Below are positions 44,660 to 52,508 of a DNA stretch of 64,000 bases, piece by piece. Origin of the DNA: SKIA01 sp047602905 (GTDB lineage Archaea; Nanobdellota; Nanobdellia; Woesearchaeales; SKIA01). The notes under the pieces are model-generated. The model searched no databases, was not told the origin of the DNA, and saw nothing but the letters and a program-made list of their open reading frames with translations. The translations under genes were made by a program, and so were the position numbers. Numbering within the stretch: position 1 is the stretch's first letter; the number at the start of each line of letters is the position of its first letter. Where the stretch lies: the NCBI GenBank assembly GCA_047602905.1, contig JBLKOP010000005.1:1-64000 (forward strand), given 5' to 3'.

Positions 44660-45376
44660 TTACACTGCTAGTTTCCAGAGTAGGTTGAAGTATTTTGTGT
44701 ATGTCTGAGCCATTTCTTCTGAGGTGATTACTACGCAGAAGGGTTGTTTTGAGAATATCCAGAAGCTTGTTTTGTTTCCGTACACTAGCGTTGCTGCAGG
44801 GACTGTGTATTCGGAAGGAAGATATTTGGCGTCCGAGTACTCTAGCTCTTTAAGAAAGGTTATTCTTTCTGTTGCGTTCTCGTTGTATATGTGTAGTATT
44901 CGTTGTTTGTTTGCAATTCTTTTTCTATGAAAGGTTGCTAAGAATGATCCAAGTTTCTCAGGAAGTTCCTTTGGTATTCCAAATGCGAGTATATCTTTTT
45001 TTTCTTCAAGCATATCGTTAATTATGAGTTTTATTCCTTCAAAGCCCTCATATATTCTTGCTTGGTTTTCTGTTGAGTCATAATACGTTTCTAGCTGAGG
45101 AAGTATTGTTTCTAGTTTGTTTTCTTTTTCTTTAAGGAGGTCTTTTAAGTTGCTTGGATGATTGGCTCTATACACTTTTTTCTTTGCTACTTCTACTTCA
45201 AAAACAAGTCCTTTCTCAACAAGTTTTCTTATTGAATCATACACATTTACTCGGTGAACTGAGGACTTCTTTGCTATGTGGTTAACTGTTAAATCCTTGT
45301 TTTTTAGTAGCGAGAGATATATTTTTGCTTCGTTCTTTCCTAATCCTAGCTCTTTTATTACGTCTATTTCACTCAT
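44660..45376 (-). CDS. TrmB-family transcriptional regulator
   Basis: The 238-aa protein begins with a winged helix (LGLGKNEAKIYLSLLKN, VHRVNVYDSIRKLVEKGLV), then a coiled coil and an effector-binding domain (ARIYEGFEGIKLIINDM), the layout of archaeal TrmB regulators that sense sugars. Effector and targets are unknown. It is divergent from the lipoprotein gene 67 bp away and might control it. Confidence 0.88.
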   Translation of the reverse strand: MSEIDVIKELGLGKNEAKIYLSLLKNKDLTVNHIAKKSSVHRVNVYDSIRKLVEKGLVFEVEVAKKKVYRANHPSNLKDLLKEKENKLETILPQLETYYDSTENQARIYEGFEGIKLIINDMLEEKKDILAFGIPKELPEKLGSFLATFHRKRIANKQRILHIYNENATERITFLKELEYSDAKYLPSEYTVPAATLVYGNKTSFWIFSKQPFCVVITSEEMAQTYTKYFNLLWKLAV

Positions 45377-45443
45377 TTCTGTATAGTTTATTACTACAAG
45401 AATTTAAATATTTCTTTTTTCTTACTATTCCTAGGTGATACAC

Positions 45444-45758
45444 ATGAAAACACTTACTTCACATATAGGCGCTTACACAGCAGCAGCCACTCTTCTTCTG
45501 GGAGGATGTACTCCTTTAGAGCAAGAGCAATCAACGCATCTAAGAGGAAATATTCTTGGTAGCGAAACGACTAAGCCAACAACAATTACTCGCTTTTCTC
45601 AAAGTAACTGTTTAGTACTGCAATACCAGCAAAAAGTCTATGACAGCTGTGCAGGTATAAACACGTTTGACGTGCCCGCTGATAGTTTAGATATTAAACT
45701 CAACGAGCTTATGGATGTAACAGAGAAATTACGAGGATACATGCGCAGTAACTACTAA
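45444..45758 (+). CDS. Small lipoprotein, 104 aa
   Basis: A signal sequence ends in the lipobox LLLGGC (Cys22). The mature part has two further cysteines (SNCLVLQY and YDSCAG) that may pair. No family is recognised. ATG 45444 is preferred to GTG 45435. It lies opposite the TrmB-type regulator gene. Confidence 0.68.
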   Translation: MKTLTSHIGAYTAAATLLLGGCTPLEQEQSTHLRGNILGSETTKPTTITRFSQSNCLVLQYQQKVYDSCAGINTFDVPADSLDIKLNELMDVTEKLRGYMRSNY

Positions 45759-45882
45759 TCTTGCACAAATAACTAAAGAACGAATACTTTTTTGTTTCTT
45801 AAACAAAACTAAGAAATTCCTTGACTTCTTCGCACGTATACAATATGTTGAGTGCTTAGCTATTTTGAGAAAGAAACACTAA
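45759..45882 (+). pseudogene. Relic of a TrmA/RumA-like C terminus
   Basis: A reading frame encoding FLDFF, then YVECLAILRKKH, ends TAA at 45882. It matches the end of the TrmA-like protein (AFDFFAHTEHVECLAVLRKK), with about 45 of 56 bases identical in the last block and several changes silent. The frame can be followed upstream to the lipoprotein stop, with a gap. It is probably the remains of a second, diverged paralogue. Confidence 0.6.
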
Positions 45883-45908
45883 TAACCTTTTACTAACTTC
45901 TTATAGTT

Positions 45909-46481
45909 ATGAGTGATTTAGAAGTAATCTTGTTTTTTGGCATGCATGGTTCAGGAAAAACTACTGTTGGAGAGCGTTTAGCACAAGAAATTCCTGGTTA
46001 CGTTCATTGGAGCTCCGGAGAAACTATTCGCTCAGTTGATGTGGCTAACTTATCTTCTGATTTAGCAAAAGAAATTGTTCATTACCGGTTTACTGAAGAA
46101 TACTTACCCGATAAGTATATGTTGCAGTTGTTACAAGAAGACTTAAACGACTCTTCACTTACTTACATTCTTGACGGAATACCTGCAAATACTAATCAAC
46201 TCTTGTTTATTCAAAATAATTTTCTTATAAGAAAAAACTTTTTCTTTGATGTTGATGAAGATGTAGCTGTTGAGCGATTACTTAAGCGAGCTAGTAGAAA
46301 AACTGATTCCACTAGAGAAGCAATTAATAATCGTAACAAGCCATACTTTGAGGAAACACTTCCTGCTCTTACAAGCATTCCTCACACACGAATAAATGCT
46401 AACTTATCTGAGCGAGAAGTGTATGAGCAAGTTATTGCTAGTTTATATTCTTCTAGCGTAAACCTCTTAAGTAGCAAATAA
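45909..46481 (+). CDS. Adenylate-kinase-like nucleotide kinase
   Basis: The 190-aa P-loop protein has GMHGSGKTT, an NMP-binding SSGETIRS, ILDGIPANTNQ (Walker-B region) and a lid-like RASRKTDSTREAINNR. It is a divergent relative of adenylate kinase with no zinc-binding lid; NMP specificity is not certain. Confidence 0.82.
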   Translation: MSDLEVILFFGMHGSGKTTVGERLAQEIPGYVHWSSGETIRSVDVANLSSDLAKEIVHYRFTEEYLPDKYMLQLLQEDLNDSSLTYILDGIPANTNQLLFIQNNFLIRKNFFFDVDEDVAVERLLKRASRKTDSTREAINNRNKPYFEETLPALTSIPHTRINANLSEREVYEQVIASLYSSSVNLLSSK

Positions 46482-46493
46482 TTCCTTACTTGT

Positions 46494-46904
46494 ATGAGTC
46501 TTCACCAAGCATACCCTACTGAGTACACAGCACCGATACGAAAACAAGTTCAAGAGCACGGAGTACAAGAACTCCTTACTGCAGAGCAAGTACAAGAAGC
46601 TCTGCGTAAACAACGAGTGCTCATCCTTATCAATAGTGTGTGCGGTTGCTCAGCAGCAAACGCAAGACCTGCTCTGTACGAAATTATGAAAGAACAACCA
46701 GAACTAAAAGTAGCAACAGTATTTGCAGGTGTTCATCACGAAGCAACAAAAACGCTTCGAGAAAGTGTTCCTCATCCTCCAAGCAGTCCTAGCTTCGCAC
46801 TTTTTGAGAACGGCAAGTGCACGTTTTTCTTGCCAAGAGAAGAGATACAAGGAGTAGATGTTAGTGAGATTGTTAATCAACTCCAACAAGCTCTTAGTAA
46901 CTAA
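46494..46904 (+). CDS. BrxA/BrxB-family bacilliredoxin
   Basis: The 136-aa thioredoxin-fold protein has the family signature NSVCGCSAANARP with the Cys50-Gly-Cys52 active site, and THE-like VFAGVHHEAT. In Firmicutes these proteins remove bacillithiol from oxidised protein thiols. In this archaeon the thiol partner is unknown, and bacterial origin is likely. It lies 12 bp after the kinase gene. Confidence 0.9.
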   Translation: MSLHQAYPTEYTAPIRKQVQEHGVQELLTAEQVQEALRKQRVLILINSVCGCSAANARPALYEIMKEQPELKVATVFAGVHHEATKTLRESVPHPPSSPSFALFENGKCTFFLPREEIQGVDVSEIVNQLQQALSN

Positions 46905-46955
46905 TAGAGAACAAACATATTTAAGAATAAGTACTCCTCCTCAGTAGTGGGGATA

Positions 46956-48695
46956 ATGAAATTTTCGTATAGTGACGCACTACTTCAGGCACGAACGTAC
47001 AATATTGAGTTATTATTGAAATCATTCATCACCGCTGATTCACGAATAAAAAACTCCTCTCTTCCCTTCTGGAAGCAAGAATTACTCGCACAAAGTACTT
47101 CTTGGAAGAAACACAACGCTTTTGTTAATGAGCCACTAAAAAAAGTTGGTGATCCCATAAGTTTTGTGATGCAAGCACAAGAAGTTCCTGTAATAGAAGC
47201 AGTTAAGTACGTATTACGTCAGCAAGGTTACGACGCAGAAATAGTTTTTAATCCTCCTATTGATCAATCTCCCTATGAAGTGCTTGTTCACGCACAGAAA
47301 TTTTTTCTTTCACACCAAGAAGAAGCAATCGCGTATTTCTCTAACAAAAGAAGAACCTCTGCTGACGTAGTACAACAATGGGGTGTTGGTTTTGCGAAGA
47401 GAAACAACGAGTTGGTTAATGAGTTGTTTGAAGAATTTTCTTCTCAAACAATAGCTGCTTCAGGAATTATAGGCACTCAAGCAAGATCTGTTGACGAAAT
47501 GTCCGCAAGTAATTCGTATTGCTCATTAGTTGATCGAGTAACGTTTCCCATCAAGGACTTACAAGGGAGGATAATTGGTTTTAGCGGACGACTCGTTTCT
47601 GAGAGTACTAAGCGACCAAAGTATAAGAACTCTTCTTCACAAGTAGCGAACCAACCAACAATTTTTAGTCGCTCTAATTCCTTCTTTGGTCTTTACGAAG
47701 CAAAACAACGCATTCAAGAAACAGGAGTTGTGTACGTAACAGAAGGATACACCGATGTTATGTCCGCAAGCACTACTCTTCCAAACGTAGTCGCTGCTCT
47801 TGGAACAGGAATTACTTCTTCACAACTAAAAACGCTCTCAGAACTAGCGAAAACAGTTGTTTTTGTCATGGATGGAGATGCTGCAGGAAGACTTTCTGCT
47901 CGTAAATATGCTAGCATAGCTCTTGAGTACGGAATAAACCCAGAAGTAGTTCTTCTTCCTATTCAGGAAAATAAAAAAGATCAAGAAGATATAGATTCTT
48001 TAGTAAGAAAAGGAACTCCTGCTTCTCAGATCGTAGATGCTTTCTCTGTTCCCATAGGGGAGTTGTTTCTTGAAGACATCATAAACCCTTCACACATAGA
48101 TTTACTTCCCATAGTTAAAGAAGTAATTGCTAATTCTTCTCAAGCAACTTCCTCACACCCAATTATTGATTCATTGTATCAAGTATCTGGATTGCCTCCT
48201 GTTAGTGAAGAGCTTATTGAGCAACTACTTGCTAAACAAGCAAGTCCTTTTCAACAAGCAGCTGCTCGTTACGTATCAGCAATGTTTAGTACTTCTTCAA
48301 AAAAAGCAATCACGTATTTTGAAGACCTCCCGTGCACTCATGAGTTTTTTCCAGAAGAACTACGATCAGCGTATTGCGCTCTTCAAGAAGCGTATATGAA
48401 TGGAGTAATATCTTCTGTCGTTCCTTTACACAAACAAGAGCCAGACCATCCTGATCTTTTTGCTCCTGAAGAGATATCCTCAAGTATTACTAGCTTACAA
48501 CAAACAATGAATGAGCCATCAGTTCCTTTGTATCTACGTCAAGAACTTGCTCGCCCAGCCAAACGCAACGTTTCTAAAGAGCATATATTTATTAATGAAT
48601 TTATCGAGTTCTTTACTCGGGAGAAGATGTATTCTCGTTTACAACAAGCAGATAGTACTTTTACAAAGGAGATTTTTGATACGTATGTCTCTTGA
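46956..48695 (+). CDS. Bacterial-type DnaG-like primase with degenerate zinc domain
   Basis: The 579-aa protein has the DnaG catalytic core: SADVVQQWGVGFA, VDRVTFPIKDLQGRIIGFSG, YKNSS and SRSNSFFGLYEA. A Toprim domain (about residues 257-325) shows VVYVTEGYTDVMSA and VFVMDGDAAGRLS. The segment equal to the CHC2 zinc finger (KKVGDPISFVMQ, EAVKYVL) keeps its shape but has lost the cysteines. Archaea normally use PriSL and a different, short DnaG. ATG 46956 follows a TATA-like CATATTTAAGAA. It overlaps the next gene by 11 bp. Confidence 0.87.
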   Translation: MKFSYSDALLQARTYNIELLLKSFITADSRIKNSSLPFWKQELLAQSTSWKKHNAFVNEPLKKVGDPISFVMQAQEVPVIEAVKYVLRQQGYDAEIVFNPPIDQSPYEVLVHAQKFFLSHQEEAIAYFSNKRRTSADVVQQWGVGFAKRNNELVNELFEEFSSQTIAASGIIGTQARSVDEMSASNSYCSLVDRVTFPIKDLQGRIIGFSGRLVSESTKRPKYKNSSSQVANQPTIFSRSNSFFGLYEAKQRIQETGVVYVTEGYTDVMSASTTLPNVVAALGTGITSSQLKTLSELAKTVVFVMDGDAAGRLSARKYASIALEYGINPEVVLLPIQENKKDQEDIDSLVRKGTPASQIVDAFSVPIGELFLEDIINPSHIDLLPIVKEVIANSSQATSSHPIIDSLYQVSGLPPVSEELIEQLLAKQASPFQQAAARYVSAMFSTSSKKAITYFEDLPCTHEFFPEELRSAYCALQEAYMNGVISSVVPLHKQEPDHPDLFAPEEISSSITSLQQTMNEPSVPLYLRQELARPAKRNVSKEHIFINEFIEFFTREKMYSRLQQADSTFTKEIFDTYVS

Positions 48696-50799
48696 GAAAT
48701 ACCTTGAGATGGATCTTGATGAGATAAACCCTCTTCAGTGGTCTACTAGAAAAAGATATTTGAAGCCTTTAGCAGAGATTATTAAAGAAGTAAGCCAAGT
48801 TGCTAAAAACGTTTCTGAGCCGTTATCAAAAAAGTCTTTTCGTGCAGTAACGTACCGGCAGCTATGCATGTGGTCTTTTGTTATGTATGGAGAATCAAAT
48901 CCTGCTTGGCTTGTTGAAGACATGGGTTTTGAGTATTTTTCAAAAAAAGTTCTTCCGTATAACAAAATGCAATCTTATATTAAGAAACGATTTACTCGAG
49001 AACAAGCAGAACAAGCATACACAGGTTCTTTAGTTGGAAAGATGACGCAAACAGTTTTTGACTTAAGCGATCATAAGTCTAAAAGAATTCATAAACGCGT
49101 TACACGAGAAGGAGGTGGTTATATGGCTGAATTCATTAATTCGTTATACCCTGATCTTCAACAAAAACATGGTTTTTCTTTGTATGATGCGTTCATAAAC
49201 GGGTATTCAGGAAACATGGAGGATATTGATGTGCTACTTACTGAACGGCACTTCTCAGGAGCTTCTATGTTTGAGCGCTCGCTACGAAAAGATGGGTTGT
49301 CATACGTAGTATCTGCTCTTATGAAAACTTCTGATAACGAATTATTTCCTAAAACCTTCTCTCAAGCACTCTTTGAGCGATTAGGTTATGACGTTTCTGC
49401 TGATAGGTTTCATCAAAACTCACAGGACGCTCAGAACGGGTTATCAGAGAAACTTGGTATTTCTTCAACAAGAAACATTGTTTCTTTAGCTGGTGAGCGC
49501 TACGCCACGCTGCTTTTTTCTCTTCTGCAAAGAAATCCTTTCGCATCTGCTAGTATCCCTGAAGCGCTGCGCTCAGGGTTTTCTTTAGTTGCTTCTGAGC
49601 GCGATAAACAATTGCTTGTTCAAGTAAACGAGTTATTTTCTGAGGATAAACAGTTAGTAGCTGATAATAGGGTGGTCACAAGTAATGGTTCTTCTGTGCT
49701 TGTAGAGACAAAGACGCTCTCAAACGGATATTATAATGTAGGCACAAAAATTATTGATAAGTACGCTTCGAGTACTCACTGGGCTGATGGGACTCCTATT
49801 GACCAAAAACTTGCAGTTTTTCATGCTAACGGGTTTGCTTCTGAAGCAGAAGAAGAATTAAAAAAAAATGGTTGGCAAGTGTTTTCTGGCAACCAATTTC
49901 ATGACGTTCTTGGAGAATTAATTCATAAAGAAGAAGGTTTTCTTGATAGACTATCTGTTCCTTTAACTTCTCTTGATGATTTATTGCTTGGACACGAAAT
50001 AGTTAATAAACGCTCTCACCTCTTATACCGACGCCCTCATAAGCTATTGCGCGAATGGATGGTGGATATGCTTGAGAAGAATATTTCTTCTCTTGGTGCT
50101 TCCGAAAAAACGTATTTTTCTCGAAACATTCCTTTTGAAACAGTTACTTCTGTTCGCGAGTTTGAAGGAGTGTATGACTTATCTTCTTTTATTAAGCCTA
50201 ATCAACCAACTGTCTATTTTGATTTAGAAACGCCTGGTTTTCTCTCAGAAGGAGTTCCTATTGGTATTGCTGGTGTTGCGTACTGGCAGGGTGATGAGCT
50301 TGTTGCTAAGCAGTTTCTTGCACGAACTCCTCTGGAGGAGACTCGTTTGCTTAATGAGTTAGAAAAAATTTTTTCTCAGGCCAAACGAGTAGTGACGTTT
50401 AATGGGGAGCGCTTTGATAATCCTTTCTATAACTCTCGTGCGTGGCATAATCTTGTTCGTTCAAAAATCGTTTCTTCTCAATCAGTTGATCGTATGCAAA
50501 TTTTTAAGCATGAGCGAGGAATTTTTTATGATCAAGGATACCGTTTACAGGATTATGAGCGAGAACACATCGGTCTTGTTCGTTCAGAAGTATTTAAGGA
50601 GCAGGATATTCGTTCAAGTGACATCCCTCCTGTGTTTAAGAACTATTGGTATGGTGGTCCAGAAAGCGGGGTTCTTCGTGTGCTGCTTCATAACCAGCTA
50701 GATGTGTTTTCTACTGCGATGATTGATTCAACGTATTTGTTAAGAAAACCTTCTTCTGTTATTCCTACTTTTCCTTTCGAAGAAAAAGCTCCTTTCTAG
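48685..50799 (+). CDS. Large protein with C-terminal RNase H-like (DEDD) exonuclease domain
   Basis: The 704-aa protein ends with a YprB-type ribonuclease H-like exonuclease domain (about residues 510-700): YFDLETPG (DxE), VVTFNGERFDNP, then HNQLDVFSTAMI. The N-terminal 500 residues are unassigned; a segment VLVETKTLSNGYY carries an ExK that could belong to a PD-(D/E)xK nuclease, but this is weak. ATG 48685 lies within the primase gene, overlapping by 11 bp, so primase and nuclease are probably made together. Confidence 0.75.
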   Translation: MSLEKYLEMDLDEINPLQWSTRKRYLKPLAEIIKEVSQVAKNVSEPLSKKSFRAVTYRQLCMWSFVMYGESNPAWLVEDMGFEYFSKKVLPYNKMQSYIKKRFTREQAEQAYTGSLVGKMTQTVFDLSDHKSKRIHKRVTREGGGYMAEFINSLYPDLQQKHGFSLYDAFINGYSGNMEDIDVLLTERHFSGASMFERSLRKDGLSYVVSALMKTSDNELFPKTFSQALFERLGYDVSADRFHQNSQDAQNGLSEKLGISSTRNIVSLAGERYATLLFSLLQRNPFASASIPEALRSGFSLVASERDKQLLVQVNELFSEDKQLVADNRVVTSNGSSVLVETKTLSNGYYNVGTKIIDKYASSTHWADGTPIDQKLAVFHANGFASEAEEELKKNGWQVFSGNQFHDVLGELIHKEEGFLDRLSVPLTSLDDLLLGHEIVNKRSHLLYRRPHKLLREWMVDMLEKNISSLGASEKTYFSRNIPFETVTSVREFEGVYDLSSFIKPNQPTVYFDLETPGFLSEGVPIGIAGVAYWQGDELVAKQFLARTPLEETRLLNELEKIFSQAKRVVTFNGERFDNPFYNSRAWHNLVRSKIVSSQSVDRMQIFKHERGIFYDQGYRLQDYEREHIGLVRSEVFKEQDIRSSDIPPVFKNYWYGGPESGVLRVLLHNQLDVFSTAMIDSTYLLRKPSSVIPTFPFEEKAPF

Positions 50800-50811
50800 A
50801 ACTAGTTGAAA

Positions 50812-51567
50812 TGGGCTCAGAGGGATTTGAACTGCAAGTTATTTGTACAGAGTAATTGCTTCCACTGGACATTTACGACCGAAAAGTATTTGTTGCATTC
50901 TTACTGTTTTTTTTATATGAAACCAACTGTTGAGTTTTGCGAGTTATACGGTGCTATGCTGGGTGATGGTTGTGTTGGTGTATATCAGTACGGAACCAAG
51001 AAACCTGTTTTTGTTGTGATGTTAACTGGTTCGATGTATGACCGTGATTATTATGTGTTCAAAATTATTCCGATACTTAATAAGTTGTTTGGAGACTGTT
51101 TTCAATTGCGAAAGAAATCAAATGCACATGCGTTGTTGCTTCGTTCATATCAAAAAAAACCGTATATGTGTTTACGTAAGTTTGGGTTTCCTAGTGGCAA
51201 GAAATACAATCTCATAATTCCTCCTTGTTTCTATAAGGACAAAAAATGGGTTATTGCATGTATTCGAGGAATATTTGATACTGATGGTTCAGTATATTTG
51301 CGATACTCGAAGAAATATAAGAACCATGCTAAGCATTACTTGTACATGAACGTCCAGTTTAAGATGACATCGCCGTTCTTATTGCGTCAAATCAAGGTAT
51401 TTCTTACAGGAATAGGTATTTGCTGTAATAACAGATATACTGAGGGTACTTCAACAGTACTTAGAATTACTAATCAGAAGTCAGTTCATCGTTTCTTTGA
51501 GATAATAAAACCAAGTAATTTTCATCATCAGAGAAGATATTGGTACTGGGCTCAGAGGGATTTGAAC
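50812..51567 (-). mobile_element. Mini-element inserted at the 3' end of tRNA-Lys(CUU), bounded by 21-bp direct repeats
   Basis: The 21-bp sequence of the tRNA 3' end, discriminator base included, occurs twice in direct orientation: 50812-50832 and 51547-51567 (the true tRNA). The inserted unit is therefore 735 bp, with one endonuclease gene. The intact tRNA was rebuilt at one end and a displaced 3' fragment left at the other, as for integrative elements that use tRNA genes as attachment sites. No integrase gene is inside. Confidence 0.72.
50863..50892 (+). promoter_or_regulatory. Endonuclease promoter region with CACTGGACAT motif
   Basis: CACTGGACAT at 50863-50872 is followed, 11 bp on, by a weak TATA-like AAAAGTATTTG about 25-30 bp before ATG 50917. 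The spacing copies that seen upstream of the helicase and cdc6 genes. On the other strand TCCAGTGGAAGC is the closest of the three to the origin-recognition-box core. Confidence 0.45.
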
Positions 51568-51585
51568 CCCCGACCTACCGGTTAA
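50917..51585 (+). CDS. LAGLIDADG-family homing endonuclease
   Basis: The 222-aa protein has two LAGLIDADG helices: LYGAMLGDG (residues 10-18) and ACIRGIFDTDG (114-124), each followed by a beta-rich DNA-binding half, as in monomeric endonucleases. It is free-standing. Its last 13 codons (AQRDLNPRPTG and neighbours) read antisense through the tRNA-Lys gene, and the same peptide could be encoded at the other repeat copy. It may cut an empty tRNA-Lys site. The frame could start further upstream but ATG 50917 precedes the first motif. Confidence 0.85.
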   Translation: MKPTVEFCELYGAMLGDGCVGVYQYGTKKPVFVVMLTGSMYDRDYYVFKIIPILNKLFGDCFQLRKKSNAHALLLRSYQKKPYMCLRKFGFPSGKKYNLIIPPCFYKDKKWVIACIRGIFDTDGSVYLRYSKKYKNHAKHYLYMNVQFKMTSPFLLRQIKVFLTGIGICCNNRYTEGTSTVLRITNQKSVHRFFEIIKPSNFHHQRRYWYWAQRDLNPRPTG

Positions 51586-51621
51586 GAGCCGGCCGCTCTT
51601 GCCAGACTGAGCTATGAGCCC
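51547..51621 (-). tRNA. tRNA-Lys (anticodon CUU)
   Basis: The reverse strand folds as a full cloverleaf. The acceptor stem is GGGCTCA with TGAGCCC. The D stem is GCTC/GAGC. The anticodon stem GCCGG/CCGGT closes the loop CTCTTAA (anticodon CTT). The T loop is TTCAAAT. Discriminator A is at 51547 and CCA is not encoded. There is no intron. The endonuclease gene runs antisense through its 3' half. Confidence 0.93.
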
Positions 51622-51656
51622 GTAAGTACTTAATGATTTATGAATTCTTTAAAAGA

Positions 51657-52418
51657 CTATGCTGCTTTGTGTAATTTTTTGTTTTCGTATTCACAAAGTT
51701 TCTCTACTGTTTTTCTTGATCGTAAACTCCCTTTTTTCTTTAGTGATTCAAATCCTTGCAAAAGTGCAAATCTATCTAAACTGTTTATGAGTGGGCTGCT
51801 TGCTTTGACATATGCAGGGACTCCTAAATACTCATATCTTCCTGGTTCTGCTTGGTATTTTATTATTTCTCCTTCACTTATTTTAAATGGTAAATAAATT
51901 CCTTTTTGTCGTGCGTAATTCGCAAATAAGCAGTTAAATACGTTCATTGCTCTGTTTACTGCGTCTTCTTCGTGTTTTGCTCTTGTGCTTCTTATTAGTT
52001 CTTCAGAAAACCATCGAGGAGTTGTTGTTGGAGTCACTGCTGTGCTATTAATGAATCCGTGGCTAACGCTTGGTTGTTCTATGTTGTATCCATCAGTAAA
52101 GTATTGTATAAGAAAAACCTCTTTTCTCTCTCCGTTTAAGCTGTATTGTTTTTTTGTTCCTGAAAAAGAGTTTTTGTGAGTGTAAGGGAGTTTTTTTGTT
52201 ATGAATTCTGTGTGATTACTGATGCCGCTTATAGCTATTGAGAGCTTATACCAGTCTGCGTTAAGTCTTTGAATTCCTAATGCGTCATCGTGATTGTATG
52301 TTTTGTTGTTATCAATTGCAAAAAACGGTATTTGGGGCTGTTGAATATTGACTGTTGTCTCAATATTTAGTAAAGAGAGTCTCTCGTATGAAAAGTTGCT
52401 TCTCTCCCGTTGCTGCAT
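51657..52418 (-). CDS. Short RNB-domain (RNase II/R-like) protein
   Basis: The 253-aa protein matches parts of the RNB catalytic domain: FFAIDNNKTYNHDDALGIQ retains three of the four metal-binding aspartates, and KLSIAISGISNH fits the HIADVS segment. YVKASSPLINSLDRFALLQG fits the SPLRRYxDL block but has lost its arginines. Cold-shock and S1 domains are missing. It may be a minimal 3'-5' exoribonuclease or an inactive relative. It stands 36 bp from the tRNA. Confidence 0.7.
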   Translation of the reverse strand: MQQRERSNFSYERLSLLNIETTVNIQQPQIPFFAIDNNKTYNHDDALGIQRLNADWYKLSIAISGISNHTEFITKKLPYTHKNSFSGTKKQYSLNGERKEVFLIQYFTDGYNIEQPSVSHGFINSTAVTPTTTPRWFSEELIRSTRAKHEEDAVNRAMNVFNCLFANYARQKGIYLPFKISEGEIIKYQAEPGRYEYLGVPAYVKASSPLINSLDRFALLQGFESLKKKGSLRSRKTVEKLCEYENKKLHKAA

Positions 52419-52508
52419 AATTATATCGCCAATAAGGAGTATTTAAGCTTTTCTTCACTGCAGAATACTCATATATTCTTTTAAGGTGTTGTTTGTGTTC
52501 TTTATTCT

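Noticed and set aside
50812..50832. tRNA-Lys-like 3' fragment as a second tRNA gene
   Set aside because: Only the T loop, 3' half of the T stem, acceptor 3' strand and discriminator are present; it is a duplicated end, not a tRNA.
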